Assembly (NCBI RefSeq): GCF_023516575.1
Contig: NZ_JAMGBE010000003.1
Span: 62,001 to 126,000, forward strand
Direction of reading: 5' to 3'
Source of the DNA: Sphingomonas hankyongi
GTDB taxonomy: Bacteria > Pseudomonadota > Alphaproteobacteria > Sphingomonadales > Sphingomonadaceae
DNA length: 64,000 nt
In this document: in pieces, positions 44,501-52,744 of the stretch
Numbering within the stretch: position 1 is the first letter of the stretch
Layout of the letters: each line of letters opens with the position of its first letter
Made by a program: the position numbers and the translations under genes
The notes under the pieces: generated by a model
What the model was told of the DNA's origin: nothing
Databases searched by the model: none
What the model saw: only the letters and a program-made list of their open reading frames with translations

Positions 44501-45579
44501 TGGCCGAGATGCTGGGTCTCGGTACAGAGGAGACGTCACGAGATAGGCGGTCGAAAGAAGGCGAGCCGTCTGTCTTGCCTTCGCCCTATCTCCTGTTCCT
44601 CGGCGATACGACCGAGCCGGGCTATGCGAAGACTGCTTTCGGTCTTCGCGATTGGGCAAGGGACCGTTGTGTCGGGGAGTTCGTACTCCCCGGCGCGACG
44701 GTCACGACCGGCTTGCCTCAACTCACACCTGCGCAGGCGTGGACCGATGGTGCGCGCGCGCTGGTCGTCGGCGTCGCCAATTCGGGCGGTTTCATTGCCG
44801 AGAGCTGGATTCCAGCGCTTGAAGAGGCTCTCGAAGCAGGCCTCGACATCATCAGTGGAATGCATGCACGGCTGACGGACATTTCGGCGCTCGTTTACCG
44901 TGCCGAGCAGCTGGGGCGGCAGCTGATCGATGTTCGCACGCCACCGCCGGATATTCCAATCGCAAGCGGCCGCAAACGTAGCGGAAAGCGTTTGCTGACG
45001 GTCGGAACCGACTGCGCGTTGGGGAAGAAATATTCCGCGCTCGTGATCTCGCGAGCGTTGCGGGAGCGCGGAATCAGCGCGGACTTTCGAGCGACCGGGC
45101 AAACCGGGATCATCATTGCTGGGGCAGGCATTCCGATGGATTCGGTGGTGTCCGATTTCGCGGCAGGCGCAGCCGAGATGCTGACGCCTGATGCAGCCGA
45201 GGATCATTGGGACGTCATCGAAGGACAGGGATCGCTGCTGCACCCGTCCTACGCCGCCGTATCCCTCGCCCTGCTCCATGGCAGTCAGCCCGACGTGATC
45301 GTCGTTTGCCATGAAGCCGGGCGCGAGCGCATCCTTGGCCATGAGGAATTCCGCTTGCCCTCGATTGATGAGACGATCGCAGTGAACTTGTTGCTTGGCA
45401 GGAGGACCAATCCCGCGATCCGCTGCGGCGGTGTCTGCCTGAATACGAGCTCACTGAGTGAGGCGGAGGCCAATGCTCTGGTCGCCGCTGAGGAGGCGCG
45501 TCTCGGGATCGCTGTCGCCGACCCGATGCGCGGCGGTCCCGCGCTCGACCGTTTGATCGACAGCTGCCTGTCCGCCTGA
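44500..45579 (+). CDS. dgcN: DUF1611 protein, DgcN-type D-glutamate N-acetyltransferase
   Basis: A 359-residue protein with a Rossmann-like N-terminal domain and a C-terminal P-loop-like domain (G-T-D-C-A-L-G-K-K near residue 167), then E-G-Q-G-S-L-L-H-P-S-Y-A and L-L-H-G-S-Q-P-D, the hallmarks of DUF1611. A family member named DgcN acetylates D-glutamate in marine proteobacteria, after which DgcA racemises the product to N-acetyl-L-glutamate. The presence of both in one operon supports that assignment; older annotation calls it an NAD-dependent epimerase-like protein. GTG start overlaps the receptor stop by one base, and the next gene follows with another one-base overlap. Confidence 0.85.
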   Translation: MAEMLGLGTEETSRDRRSKEGEPSVLPSPYLLFLGDTTEPGYAKTAFGLRDWARDRCVGEFVLPGATVTTGLPQLTPAQAWTDGARALVVGVANSGGFIAESWIPALEEALEAGLDIISGMHARLTDISALVYRAEQLGRQLIDVRTPPPDIPIASGRKRSGKRLLTVGTDCALGKKYSALVISRALRERGISADFRATGQTGIIIAGAGIPMDSVVSDFAAGAAEMLTPDAAEDHWDVIEGQGSLLHPSYAAVSLALLHGSQPDVIVVCHEAGRERILGHEEFRLPSIDETIAVNLLLGRRTNPAIRCGGVCLNTSSLSEAEANALVAAEEARLGIAVADPMRGGPALDRLIDSCLSA

Positions 45580-46715
45580 TGGCCGGATCGCGCGAGAGCT
45601 GGTTCAAACGGCTGCTCTTGCCGGGCTTAGGTGTCAAAGCCGTCGTAATCGGCGGCGGTTACGCAACGGGCCGCGAGCTTGCGGAGTTCTTCCTGTCTAA
45701 CGGCCCGTGGGGCGGGCTGTATGCAATCCTGTTTGCCAGCCTCCTGTTCAGCGCCATTTGCGCTCTGACTTTCGTGCTCGCGCGGCGTTTCCAGACATTC
45801 GACTACAAAAGCTTCTTCAAGCGCCTGCTCGGGCCGGCCTGGCGCCTTTTCGAATTCGCCTATCTGCTGTTCGTCGTCCTCATTCTCGCCGTTTACGGCG
45901 CCGCGGCCGGAGCCATCGGCAACGCGGTCTTCGGGGCACCGGAATGGGCCGGCACCGTCGCGCTGATGGCCGGGATCGCTGCGGTTGTCGCGTTTGGAAA
46001 CAAGGCTGTCGAACGCCTTTTCCGTGACGTCTCATATTATCTGTACGGGGTGTATGCACTATTCATCGTGCTGGCGCTGTGGAAGTTCGGCGATCGTGTT
46101 CCGGGCGGCTTCGAAGCTTTCCCCCAATCATCCGGTTGGGCGCTCTCGGGCCTAACGTACTTCGGATACAATATTGTCGGCGCTGTCGTGATCCTGCCGG
46201 TCCTGCGTCATCTGACTAGCGATCGCGACGCTGTGATTGCCGGTGTCATTTCCGGGCCGCTGACCATGCTCCCCGCGCTGCTGTTCTTCGTCCCGATGGT
46301 CGCTTTCTATCCGGATGTTCAGAGTGCGACCTTGCCGTCCGACTATCTGCTCGGACGGATCGGCATTCCTGCATTCCATTTGCTGTTCCAGGCCATGATA
46401 TTTTCCGCTTTGCTCGAAAGCGGGACGAGCTCGGTCCACGCGATCAATGAGCGCATCGATCATGCCTGGAAGGCACGGCGCGGGCACGCTCTGTCGCATC
46501 GCGCGCGGCTGGCAATCGCGCTGGTGCTTCTCGTCGGCTGCATGTTCGTCGCCAGTCGCTTCGGGCTCGTTGCGCTGATCGCGAACGGATACCGCGCGCT
46601 CGCCTACATCTTGCTTGCGGTCTACGTGGTGCCACTGCTCACCATCGGAGTGTGGCAGCTTCGTCGCCGAGAAGCGACATCATCGTCATCATCATCTGTG
46701 GGGGAGTCGGAATGA
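45579..46715 (+). CDS. YkvI-like membrane transporter (APC/LeuT-fold)
   Basis: A 378-residue protein with about ten membrane segments. The opening G-L-G-V-K-A-V-V-I-G-G-G-Y-A-T-G-R-E is the conserved first helix of YkvI (COG3949) proteins, related to sodium-coupled amino-acid transporters, with an unwound glycine-rich stretch. The substrate of YkvI proteins is not known to me; placement between DgcN and an amidohydrolase makes a D-amino acid, D-glutamate or an N-acyl derivative a fair guess. The C-terminus ends in an in-frame run of Ser codons (TCA repeats). One-base overlap upstream, 4-base overlap downstream. Confidence 0.82.
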   Translation: MAGSRESWFKRLLLPGLGVKAVVIGGGYATGRELAEFFLSNGPWGGLYAILFASLLFSAICALTFVLARRFQTFDYKSFFKRLLGPAWRLFEFAYLLFVVLILAVYGAAAGAIGNAVFGAPEWAGTVALMAGIAAVVAFGNKAVERLFRDVSYYLYGVYALFIVLALWKFGDRVPGGFEAFPQSSGWALSGLTYFGYNIVGAVVILPVLRHLTSDRDAVIAGVISGPLTMLPALLFFVPMVAFYPDVQSATLPSDYLLGRIGIPAFHLLFQAMIFSALLESGTSSVHAINERIDHAWKARRGHALSHRARLAIALVLLVGCMFVASRFGLVALIANGYRALAYILLAVYVVPLLTIGVWQLRRREATSSSSSSVGESE

Positions 46716-48445
46716 GCGTTTTCGCAAAATTGCGCCTGGCGGCCGGAGCTTGCCTCCTCACTGTCGCAGCCACGGGCGGATCGGCCGCCGCTGCAGCGGA
46801 ATATGATGTCGTGGTGAGGGGCGGCACGATCTACGACGGGAGCGGCGGGGCGCCGTACGCTGGGGACGTCGCCATCAAAGGCGATCGAATTGCCTATGTC
46901 GGACCCAAGGCTCCGGGAGCCGCCGCCAAATATGTCGATGCAAGCGGGCTGGCTGTCGCGCCCGGCTTCATCAACATGCTGAGCTGGGCCACCGAGTCCT
47001 TGATCGTCGATCCACGCGGACAGAGCGACCTGCGGCAAGGGGTCACGCTGGAAGTGATGGGCGAGGGTTGGTCGATGGGCCCCCTAAATGACGAGATGAA
47101 GAAGCTCAGCGTCCAGCGGCAAGGGGACATCAAATATCCGATCGAGTGGACGACTCTCGGAGAATATCTGGGCTATCTGGAGAAGAAAGGCATCGCGCTG
47201 AACGTCGCATCCTTCGTGGGCGCGACGACCGTCCGGCAGCACGAGCTTGGCGAGCGGGACGTCGATCCAAACGCGGAGCAGCTTCAGCGCATGCGGGCCC
47301 TCGTGCACAAAGCCATGGAAGAGGGCGCGTTAGGGGTCGGGACATCGCTCATCTACCCACCTGCCAGCTTCGCAGAGACCGACGAGCTGGTGGCGCTGAC
47401 GAGCGAAGCAGCGGCGTGTGGTGGGATGTACATCAGCCACATGCGGTCCGAAGGCGATCGCCTGCTCGAGAGCATTGACGAGCTCATCGAGATCTCGCGG
47501 CGCTCGGGCGCTCCAGCAGAAATCTATCATCTGAAGCAGGCCGGCAGGGCGAATTGGGACAAGCTCGACCAGGCGATCGCCAAGGTGGAAGCAGCGCGGG
47601 CGAGCGGACTTCGCATCACGGCAGACATGTACACTTATACCGCCGGTGGGACGGGCCTCGCAGCGTCGATGCCGCCCTGGGTGCAGGACGGCGGAAACGA
47701 AGCCATGCTCGCGCGGCTTCGCGACCCTGAAATTGTCGCTCGAGTGAAGCGCGAGATGCTCCAGCCCGGAAAGGATTGGGAGAATCTCTACCTGCACGCC
47801 GGGCCCGAGGGAGTCTTGCTTGCGAATATCACCGAGCCCTCGCTCAAGCCTTTGATCGGGAAAACCGTGGCGGAGGCCGCCAAAATTCGCGGCGTGAGCC
47901 CCGAGCAGGCTGTCATCGACATCGTGATGGCCGATGAAGGGCGCACTGGAGCACTCTACTTCCTGATGAAGGAGGACAATGTCCGCAGGCAGACGGCGCT
48001 GCCGTGGATGAGCTTCGGCTCCGATGCCGAGGCTGCTGCGCCGGAGGGCGTCTTCCTGAAGTCGAGCACGCATCCACGCGCCTACGGGAACTTCGCACGA
48101 CTGCTAGGCAAGTACGTCCGTGACGAGAAGACGACCTCATTGGCGGATGCGGTGCGGAGGCTTAGTTCCCTTCCCGCGGGGAACCTCGGTTTGCGCGACC
48201 GCGGGCATTTGCAGGCAGGGATGGCTGCGGACGTAGTCCTGTTCGACCCAGGGAAGATTGCGGATCACGCGACTTTCGAGAAGCCGATGCAGTATGCGAC
48301 GGGTGTGAAGGACGTGTTCGTCAACGGCACGCAGGTGCTGAAGGACGGAGAGCCGACCGGCGCGACGCCGGGCCGTTTCGTGAAAGGACCGGGATGGACT
48401 GGCTGGCCCGGTGGCGGCGCATGCCGCAAAGGAGAGCGCGGTTAG
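46712..48445 (+). CDS. D-aminoacylase-like amidohydrolase with altered metal site, exported
   Basis: A 577-residue amidohydrolase of the N-acyl-D-amino-acid deacylase family with a signal peptide (C-L-L-T-V-A-A-T-G-G-S-A-A-A-A), hence periplasmic. The beginning D-V-V-V-R-G-G-T-I-Y-D-G-S-G is standard, but where family members have P-G-F-I-D-x-H-T-H this one has P-G-F-I-N-M-L (84-90), lacking both His, and the usual metal Cys segment reads E-V-M-G-E-G-W (114-120). The later His residues in I-S-H-M-R and I-Y-H-L-K and the Asp in F-G-S-D-A are kept. ATG 46712 overlaps the previous stop by 4 bases. It could deacylate N-acyl-D-amino acids, or act on something else. Confidence 0.82.
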   Translation: MSVFAKLRLAAGACLLTVAATGGSAAAAAEYDVVVRGGTIYDGSGGAPYAGDVAIKGDRIAYVGPKAPGAAAKYVDASGLAVAPGFINMLSWATESLIVDPRGQSDLRQGVTLEVMGEGWSMGPLNDEMKKLSVQRQGDIKYPIEWTTLGEYLGYLEKKGIALNVASFVGATTVRQHELGERDVDPNAEQLQRMRALVHKAMEEGALGVGTSLIYPPASFAETDELVALTSEAAACGGMYISHMRSEGDRLLESIDELIEISRRSGAPAEIYHLKQAGRANWDKLDQAIAKVEAARASGLRITADMYTYTAGGTGLAASMPPWVQDGGNEAMLARLRDPEIVARVKREMLQPGKDWENLYLHAGPEGVLLANITEPSLKPLIGKTVAEAAKIRGVSPEQAVIDIVMADEGRTGALYFLMKEDNVRRQTALPWMSFGSDAEAAAPEGVFLKSSTHPRAYGNFARLLGKYVRDEKTTSLADAVRRLSSLPAGNLGLRDRGHLQAGMAADVVLFDPGKIADHATFEKPMQYATGVKDVFVNGTQVLKDGEPTGATPGRFVKGPGWTGWPGGGACRKGERG

Positions 48446-48480
48446 CAGGGGGCAAACGCCACCTTGGGCTGTTAATCCCC

Positions 48481-48504
48481 GAAATCAGGTCAACACCCGA
48501 TTTC
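48481..48504 (+). terminator. Weak hairpin after the D-amino-acid cluster
   Basis: GAAATC and GATTTC can pair, with a further GGT/ACC inside and a CAAC loop, one A-C mismatch in the stem. It lies 36 bases after the amidohydrolase stop and 44 bases before the PPK2 gene. There is no T-run after it, so it would not be a strong intrinsic terminator; it may mark the end of the cluster or stabilise the transcript end. Confidence 0.35.
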
Positions 48505-48547
48505 ACGCCCGCGTGATTGGACCGACTGCCGTTCATGGAGGCGATCT

Positions 48548-49495
48548 ATGAACGTAGTCACGCGAGAGCCATTCCAGGCAGCCGAAGCCAAGACGCGGAC
48601 GTCAAAGCCCCTAACGCGAGCGACGAAGGCTAAGGCACTGGCACCGAAGCCGAAAGCGCGCACTGCCAAACCCAGAGCGGCACCTCGGCAAAGGCGCCCG
48701 ATCGCTACGCGCTCTGAGAAAATGTCCGGCAAGGCCTATGAGAAGAAGCTTCTGAAACTGCAGACAGAGCTATGTTACCTGCAGGATTGGGTGCGCGAAA
48801 CAGGCGCTCGGATCGTCATTGTGCTCGAAGGCCGCGATACCGCGGGGAAGGGCGGGCTGATCAAGCGAATGACCGAGAGAGTGAGCCCACGCACGTTCCG
48901 GGTCGTCGCGTTAACGGCGCCAAACGAGCGCGAGCGCACCAAACTCTACTTGCAGCGCTACATTGAACATTTCCCTGCTGCCGGCGAGATCGTGATCTTC
49001 GATCGCAGCTGGTACAATCGCGCGGGCGTCGAGCGAGTGATGGGCTATACCCCGGAGAAGGACGTCGAGAAATTCCTTCAGAACGTTCCAAAGTTCGAGA
49101 ACTGGCTCGTTGAATCCGGTATAATTCTTATCAAGCTGTGGCTTGAGGTGGGGAAGGACGAGCAGGATCGCCGCTTCCGCCAGCGGGTCGAGGATCCACT
49201 GCGGCAGTGGAAGCTCAGCCCCATGGACGTGAAGTCTTATTCGCGCTGGTATGATTACTCGCGAGCCCGCGATGCAATGTTCGAAGCGACCAGCCGCTCG
49301 CCCGCATTCTGGTATGTCGTGAATAGCGATGACAAGAAGCGGGCGCGGCTGAATGGGATCAAGCACATCCTGTCCCAAATCCCGTACAAGAAGGTTAAGC
49401 GGCCCAAGGTTCACCTGGGTAAGCGATCAAACAAGCATCGTTATGACGACAAGCTGAAAACTCAGAAGGTGAAGTTGGTGCGCGAAGTCTACTGA
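48548..49495 (+). CDS. ppk2: PPK2 family polyphosphate kinase with basic N-terminal tail
   Basis: A 315-residue protein. The PPK2 core begins near residue 60 and has Walker A G-R-D-T-A-G-K-G-G (95-103), D-R-S-W-Y-N-R-A-G-V-E (Walker B region) and the lid V-E-D-P-L-R-Q-W-K. These enzymes transfer phosphate between polyphosphate and nucleoside di- or monophosphates. Residues 1-57 are an unusual low-complexity tail of Lys, Arg, Ala, Pro and Thr with no acidic character beyond the start, like histone H1 or nucleoid-protein tails; it could bind polyphosphate or nucleic acid. The ATG follows a ggaggcga site. Confidence 0.92.
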   Translation: MNVVTREPFQAAEAKTRTSKPLTRATKAKALAPKPKARTAKPRAAPRQRRPIATRSEKMSGKAYEKKLLKLQTELCYLQDWVRETGARIVIVLEGRDTAGKGGLIKRMTERVSPRTFRVVALTAPNERERTKLYLQRYIEHFPAAGEIVIFDRSWYNRAGVERVMGYTPEKDVEKFLQNVPKFENWLVESGIILIKLWLEVGKDEQDRRFRQRVEDPLRQWKLSPMDVKSYSRWYDYSRARDAMFEATSRSPAFWYVVNSDDKKRARLNGIKHILSQIPYKKVKRPKVHLGKRSNKHRYDDKLKTQKVKLVREVY

Positions 49496-49517
49496 ACTGG
49501 CATGACGAGGTAGCAAA

Positions 49518-51275
49518 GTGCCAGGAAGCGTCGCCGAAGCCGGGCAGGAAAAGCCCTTGGCGCCCACCAACGTCGGCCTGACGCGTCGCGGGCCCTTGGC
49601 TGATTGGCTCCCGGGTTTCGGGATGCTGCGGGAATACCAGCTTCCCTGGCTCCGCAATGACATCGTCGCCGGCATCGTGCTTTCGACGATGCTCGTCCCA
49701 GTGGGGATCGCTTATGCGGTCGCGTCGGGCGTCCCAGCCATTTATGGGCTGTATGCGACGATAGTTCCGTTGATCGTATACGCGCTTTTCGGACCCAGCC
49801 GCATTTTGGTCCTCGGGCCGGACTCCTCACTGGCACCGATCATCCTTGGAGTCGTCCTGCCGTTATCGTCGGGTGATCCGGGGCGAGCGGTGGCCATTGC
49901 AAGCGCAATGGCCATCGTCGCGGGCGCCGTGTGCATCGTTGCTGGCATCGCCAAACTCGGCTTCATCACCGAGCTGCTGTCGAAGCCGATCCGGTACGGC
50001 TACATGAACGGGATCGCGCTCGCGGTCCTCATCAGCCAGCTTCCCAAGCTCTTCGGTTTCTCTATCGAGAGCAATGGCCCGGTCCGCGACCTCTGGGCAA
50101 TCGGGAAGGCGGTTGCTGAAGGCGCCGCGAACTGGCCCGGGACGGCCCTGGGCGTGGCGACTTTGGCGCTTATCCTCCTCCTTAAGGCCCATAAACGCAT
50201 GGGAGCGATCCTCGTCGCGGTCATATTGGCTACGTTGGTGGCCGGGTGGTTCGACCTGTCGCAGCGTTATGGGGTGAAAGTCCTTGGGCCCGTCCCGCAG
50301 GGACTACCCAAGTTCGCGCTGCCCTGGCTCCAGACGAGCGACTTGGTTTCGGTCTTGGCTGGTGGGATCGCGGTGGCCATCGTCGCTTTTGCCGATACGA
50401 GTGTCTTGTCGCGAACCTTTGCGGCGCGAACAGGAACTCGTGTCGACCCAAACCAGGAGATGGTCGGCCTTGGTGCCGCGAACCTCGCGGCGGGTTTCTT
50501 CCAGGGTTTCCCGATCAGCAGCAGCTCATCGCGGACACCTGTCGCCGAAGCGGCCGGAGCGAAGACGCAGATCACGGGCGTCGTTGGGGCGCTGATCGTC
50601 GCGCTCGTGATCGTCGCTGCGCCGAATCTGTTCAAGGACCTGCCCTATGCTGCCTTGGCTGCGGTGGTCATCGCGGCGGCGATCGGCCTGTTCGAGTTCG
50701 CCGACCTGGGCCGTATTTATCGCATCCAGAACTGGGAGTTCTGGCTGTCGATCGTATGCACCGTGGGGGTCGCCGTCTTCGGAGCCATAACCGGCATCGG
50801 CATCGCAATCGTCCTCGCTGTCATCGAATTCCTGTGGGACGGATGGCGTCCGCACTGGGCGGTATTAGGCAAGCCGGATGGTGTTGACGGCTATCACGAC
50901 ATCACTCGCTATCCTGAGGCGGCTACCGTCCCGGGGCTTTTGCTCTTTCGCTGGGATGCCCCTCTGTTCTTCGCCAATGCCGAACTGTTCAACCAGCGGG
51001 TTCTGGACGCCATTGCGGCGTCCTCATCGCCCGTGAAACGGATAGTCGTCGCCGCTGAGCCCATCACCAGCGTCGACGTCACGTCCGCCGACTCTCTCAC
51101 CGAGCTGGACAAGCTTTTGAAGGACGACGGCATCGAGCTTTGCTTTGCCGAGCTCAAGGATCCGGTGAAGGACAAGCTCAAACGCTTTGGGCTTCTGAAA
51201 GAGTTCGGCGAGGCCCGGTTCTTCCCGACGAAAGAGTCAGCCGTGGGCAATTATCTCAAGACCAGGCGCGACTGA
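49518..51275 (+). CDS. SulP family anion transporter with STAS domain
   Basis: A 585-residue protein with the SulP architecture: N-terminal signature (W-L-R-N-D-I-V-A-G-I-V-L-S-T-M-L-V-P-V-G-I-A-Y), about twelve to fourteen membrane segments, including Q-G-F-P-I-S-S-S-S-S-R-T, and a C-terminal cytoplasmic STAS domain (residues ~460-570). SulP members carry sulfate, bicarbonate or organic anions; the substrate cannot be read from sequence by eye. GTG start 22 bases after the PPK2 gene. The next gene codes for ATP synthase subunit a, 123 bases downstream. Confidence 0.92.
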   Translation: MPGSVAEAGQEKPLAPTNVGLTRRGPLADWLPGFGMLREYQLPWLRNDIVAGIVLSTMLVPVGIAYAVASGVPAIYGLYATIVPLIVYALFGPSRILVLGPDSSLAPIILGVVLPLSSGDPGRAVAIASAMAIVAGAVCIVAGIAKLGFITELLSKPIRYGYMNGIALAVLISQLPKLFGFSIESNGPVRDLWAIGKAVAEGAANWPGTALGVATLALILLLKAHKRMGAILVAVILATLVAGWFDLSQRYGVKVLGPVPQGLPKFALPWLQTSDLVSVLAGGIAVAIVAFADTSVLSRTFAARTGTRVDPNQEMVGLGAANLAAGFFQGFPISSSSSRTPVAEAAGAKTQITGVVGALIVALVIVAAPNLFKDLPYAALAAVVIAAAIGLFEFADLGRIYRIQNWEFWLSIVCTVGVAVFGAITGIGIAIVLAVIEFLWDGWRPHWAVLGKPDGVDGYHDITRYPEAATVPGLLLFRWDAPLFFANAELFNQRVLDAIAASSSPVKRIVVAAEPITSVDVTSADSLTELDKLLKDDGIELCFAELKDPVKDKLKRFGLLKEFGEARFFPTKESAVGNYLKTRRD

Positions 51276-51398
51276 CCCACTTAGGAACCTCAGATACTGG
51301 AAAACCCCGATGGCCGAGAATCTGCCGGCGGCACATTCCTCAGCTAGCGTAAGCAGCCTTGCGCGCTGCTCCGCCCGAACTGGTCGAGGAGGAACTCG

Positions 51399-52175
51399 GT
51401 GGCCGCGGAAGGCAAAATCGATCCCATGCATCAGTTCGCGATCGAACCGATCGCGCCTCTTCATATCGGTCCTTACGACATCAGTTTCACGACCAGCGCG
51501 GCATGGATGCTCGTCGCTTTGGTCATAGTAGTCGGTTTCATGGCGATCGGGATGCGCCGGGAATTGGTGCCGGGCCGATGGCAAATGGCCGTCGAGGGGC
51601 TGACCGGGTTCATCGATAATATGGTTCAGGTGAACATTGGGCCCGAGGGCCGCAAGTTCGTGCCCTACATTTTCTCCTTGTTCACCTTTATCCTCGTCTC
51701 GAACCTGATCGGGCTTCTTCCGCTGGCCATCATCCCCGGATTTCACCCGTTCACGACCACCAGCCAATTCTCCCTCACCGGCGTTCTCGCCGTGCTTAGC
51801 TTCTCGATGGTGGTGATCGTCGGATTTTGGCGGCACGGCCTGCATTTCCTGTCGCTATTCGTCCCCCACGGCACGCCCAAGCCCATGATCCCGCTGATCG
51901 CCGTGATCGAGTTCATCTCCTTCATGGTCCGGCCGTTCAGCCTCGGCCTCCGGCTCTTCGTCGCAATGATCGCCGGTCACATCCTGATGGAGGTCTTCGG
52001 GAGCTTTATTGTGAACGGGCTCAATGGCGGCGGCGTCGGCTGGGCCGTTGGTGGGCTGAGCTTCCTTTTCATCGTGTTCGTGGTGGCCCTCGAGCTTCTG
52101 ATGTGCGTCATCCAGGCCTACGTCTTTGCCCTGCTGACTACCCTTTACCTCAGCGACGCGATCAACCTGCACTGA
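51399..52175 (+). CDS. atpB: F0F1 ATP synthase subunit a
   Basis: A 258-residue integral membrane protein. The essential Arg of subunit a is present in S-L-G-L-R-L-F-V-A-M-I-A-G-H (about residue 184), and the last helices (L-L-M-C-V-I-Q-A-Y-V-F-A-L-L-T) are typical. It forms the proton half-channels facing the c-ring. Start is a GTG at 51399 behind a strong gaggagg site. Unusually, the next gene is subunit b, with no subunit c gene between, although alphaproteobacteria normally have the order a-c-b'-b. The c gene must be elsewhere, or this is an incomplete second set. Confidence 0.93.
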   Translation: MAAEGKIDPMHQFAIEPIAPLHIGPYDISFTTSAAWMLVALVIVVGFMAIGMRRELVPGRWQMAVEGLTGFIDNMVQVNIGPEGRKFVPYIFSLFTFILVSNLIGLLPLAIIPGFHPFTTTSQFSLTGVLAVLSFSMVVIVGFWRHGLHFLSLFVPHGTPKPMIPLIAVIEFISFMVRPFSLGLRLFVAMIAGHILMEVFGSFIVNGLNGGGVGWAVGGLSFLFIVFVVALELLMCVIQAYVFALLTTLYLSDAINLH

Positions 52176-52741
52176 TGCCCCAGATCACCCAACTCGCGAC
52201 GGTCTTTGCGTCCCAGCTCTTCTGGCTGGCGGTTGTATTCGGGATCATCTTCTTCGTCGTGGGCCGCCGAATGGTCCCGCAAATCCGTTCGACTGTCGCC
52301 GTGCGCGAGCAGAAGATCGCGGAGGACGTCGAAAAGGCGAAGGCGGCCCGAGCCGCAGCGGACACGACGGAGGCCGAGTGGCGAGCGCGGATGGACGAGG
52401 CGCGGCTCGAGGCTGCTAGGGTCGCGCAGGAGGCGCGACGGCAAATCGCCCTGGAAAACGAAGCGAGGATCAAGGCGGCTCTCGATAAGGTCGACGCAAA
52501 GGTCGACAAGGCGAGGCAGAGAATCTGGACATCCGTCCAGGCCGCACGGGCGGAACTTGAGACTGTCGCCTCCGACGCTGCCCAGCAGATGGTCGAACAG
52601 CTTACCGGCCTTAAGGTGGGCGGCGATGAAGCCGCACGGGCCGTTGCAGCCGAGCTCCAAATGCTTGGTGGCCAAGGGCAGCCTGATCCAGCTATGTTGG
52701 GTAAAGGCAAGTCAAAGCGAGCGGCTTCCAGAGCGAGGTAG
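52175..52741 (+). CDS. atpF: F0F1 ATP synthase subunit b/b'
   Basis: A 188-residue peripheral-stalk protein: a single N-terminal membrane helix (L-F-W-L-A-V-V-F-G-I-I-F-F-V-V) then a long, highly charged Ala/Glu/Arg/Lys coiled coil. It is b or b' of the F-type enzyme; the alphaproteobacterial pair b'/b is represented by one gene here. The C-terminal end is an extra Gly/Lys/Arg tail. One-base overlap with atpB, then 3 bases before the TerB-domain gene, so the three are probably one transcript. Confidence 0.88.
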   Translation: MPQITQLATVFASQLFWLAVVFGIIFFVVGRRMVPQIRSTVAVREQKIAEDVEKAKAARAAADTTEAEWRARMDEARLEAARVAQEARRQIALENEARIKAALDKVDAKVDKARQRIWTSVQAARAELETVASDAAQQMVEQLTGLKVGGDEAARAVAAELQMLGGQGQPDPAMLGKGKSKRAASRAR

Positions 52742-52744
52742 GCA

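Noticed and set aside
46672-46699. TCA-type trinucleotide repeat as a phase-variation tract
   Set aside because: It is short, imperfect and in frame at the C-terminus of the YkvI-like protein, so length changes would only alter a Ser tail.
51310-51398. A remnant of atpI or atpE upstream of atpB
   Set aside because: The frame starting at 51310 has no membrane helix pair and reads out of frame into atpB; nothing supports either gene.
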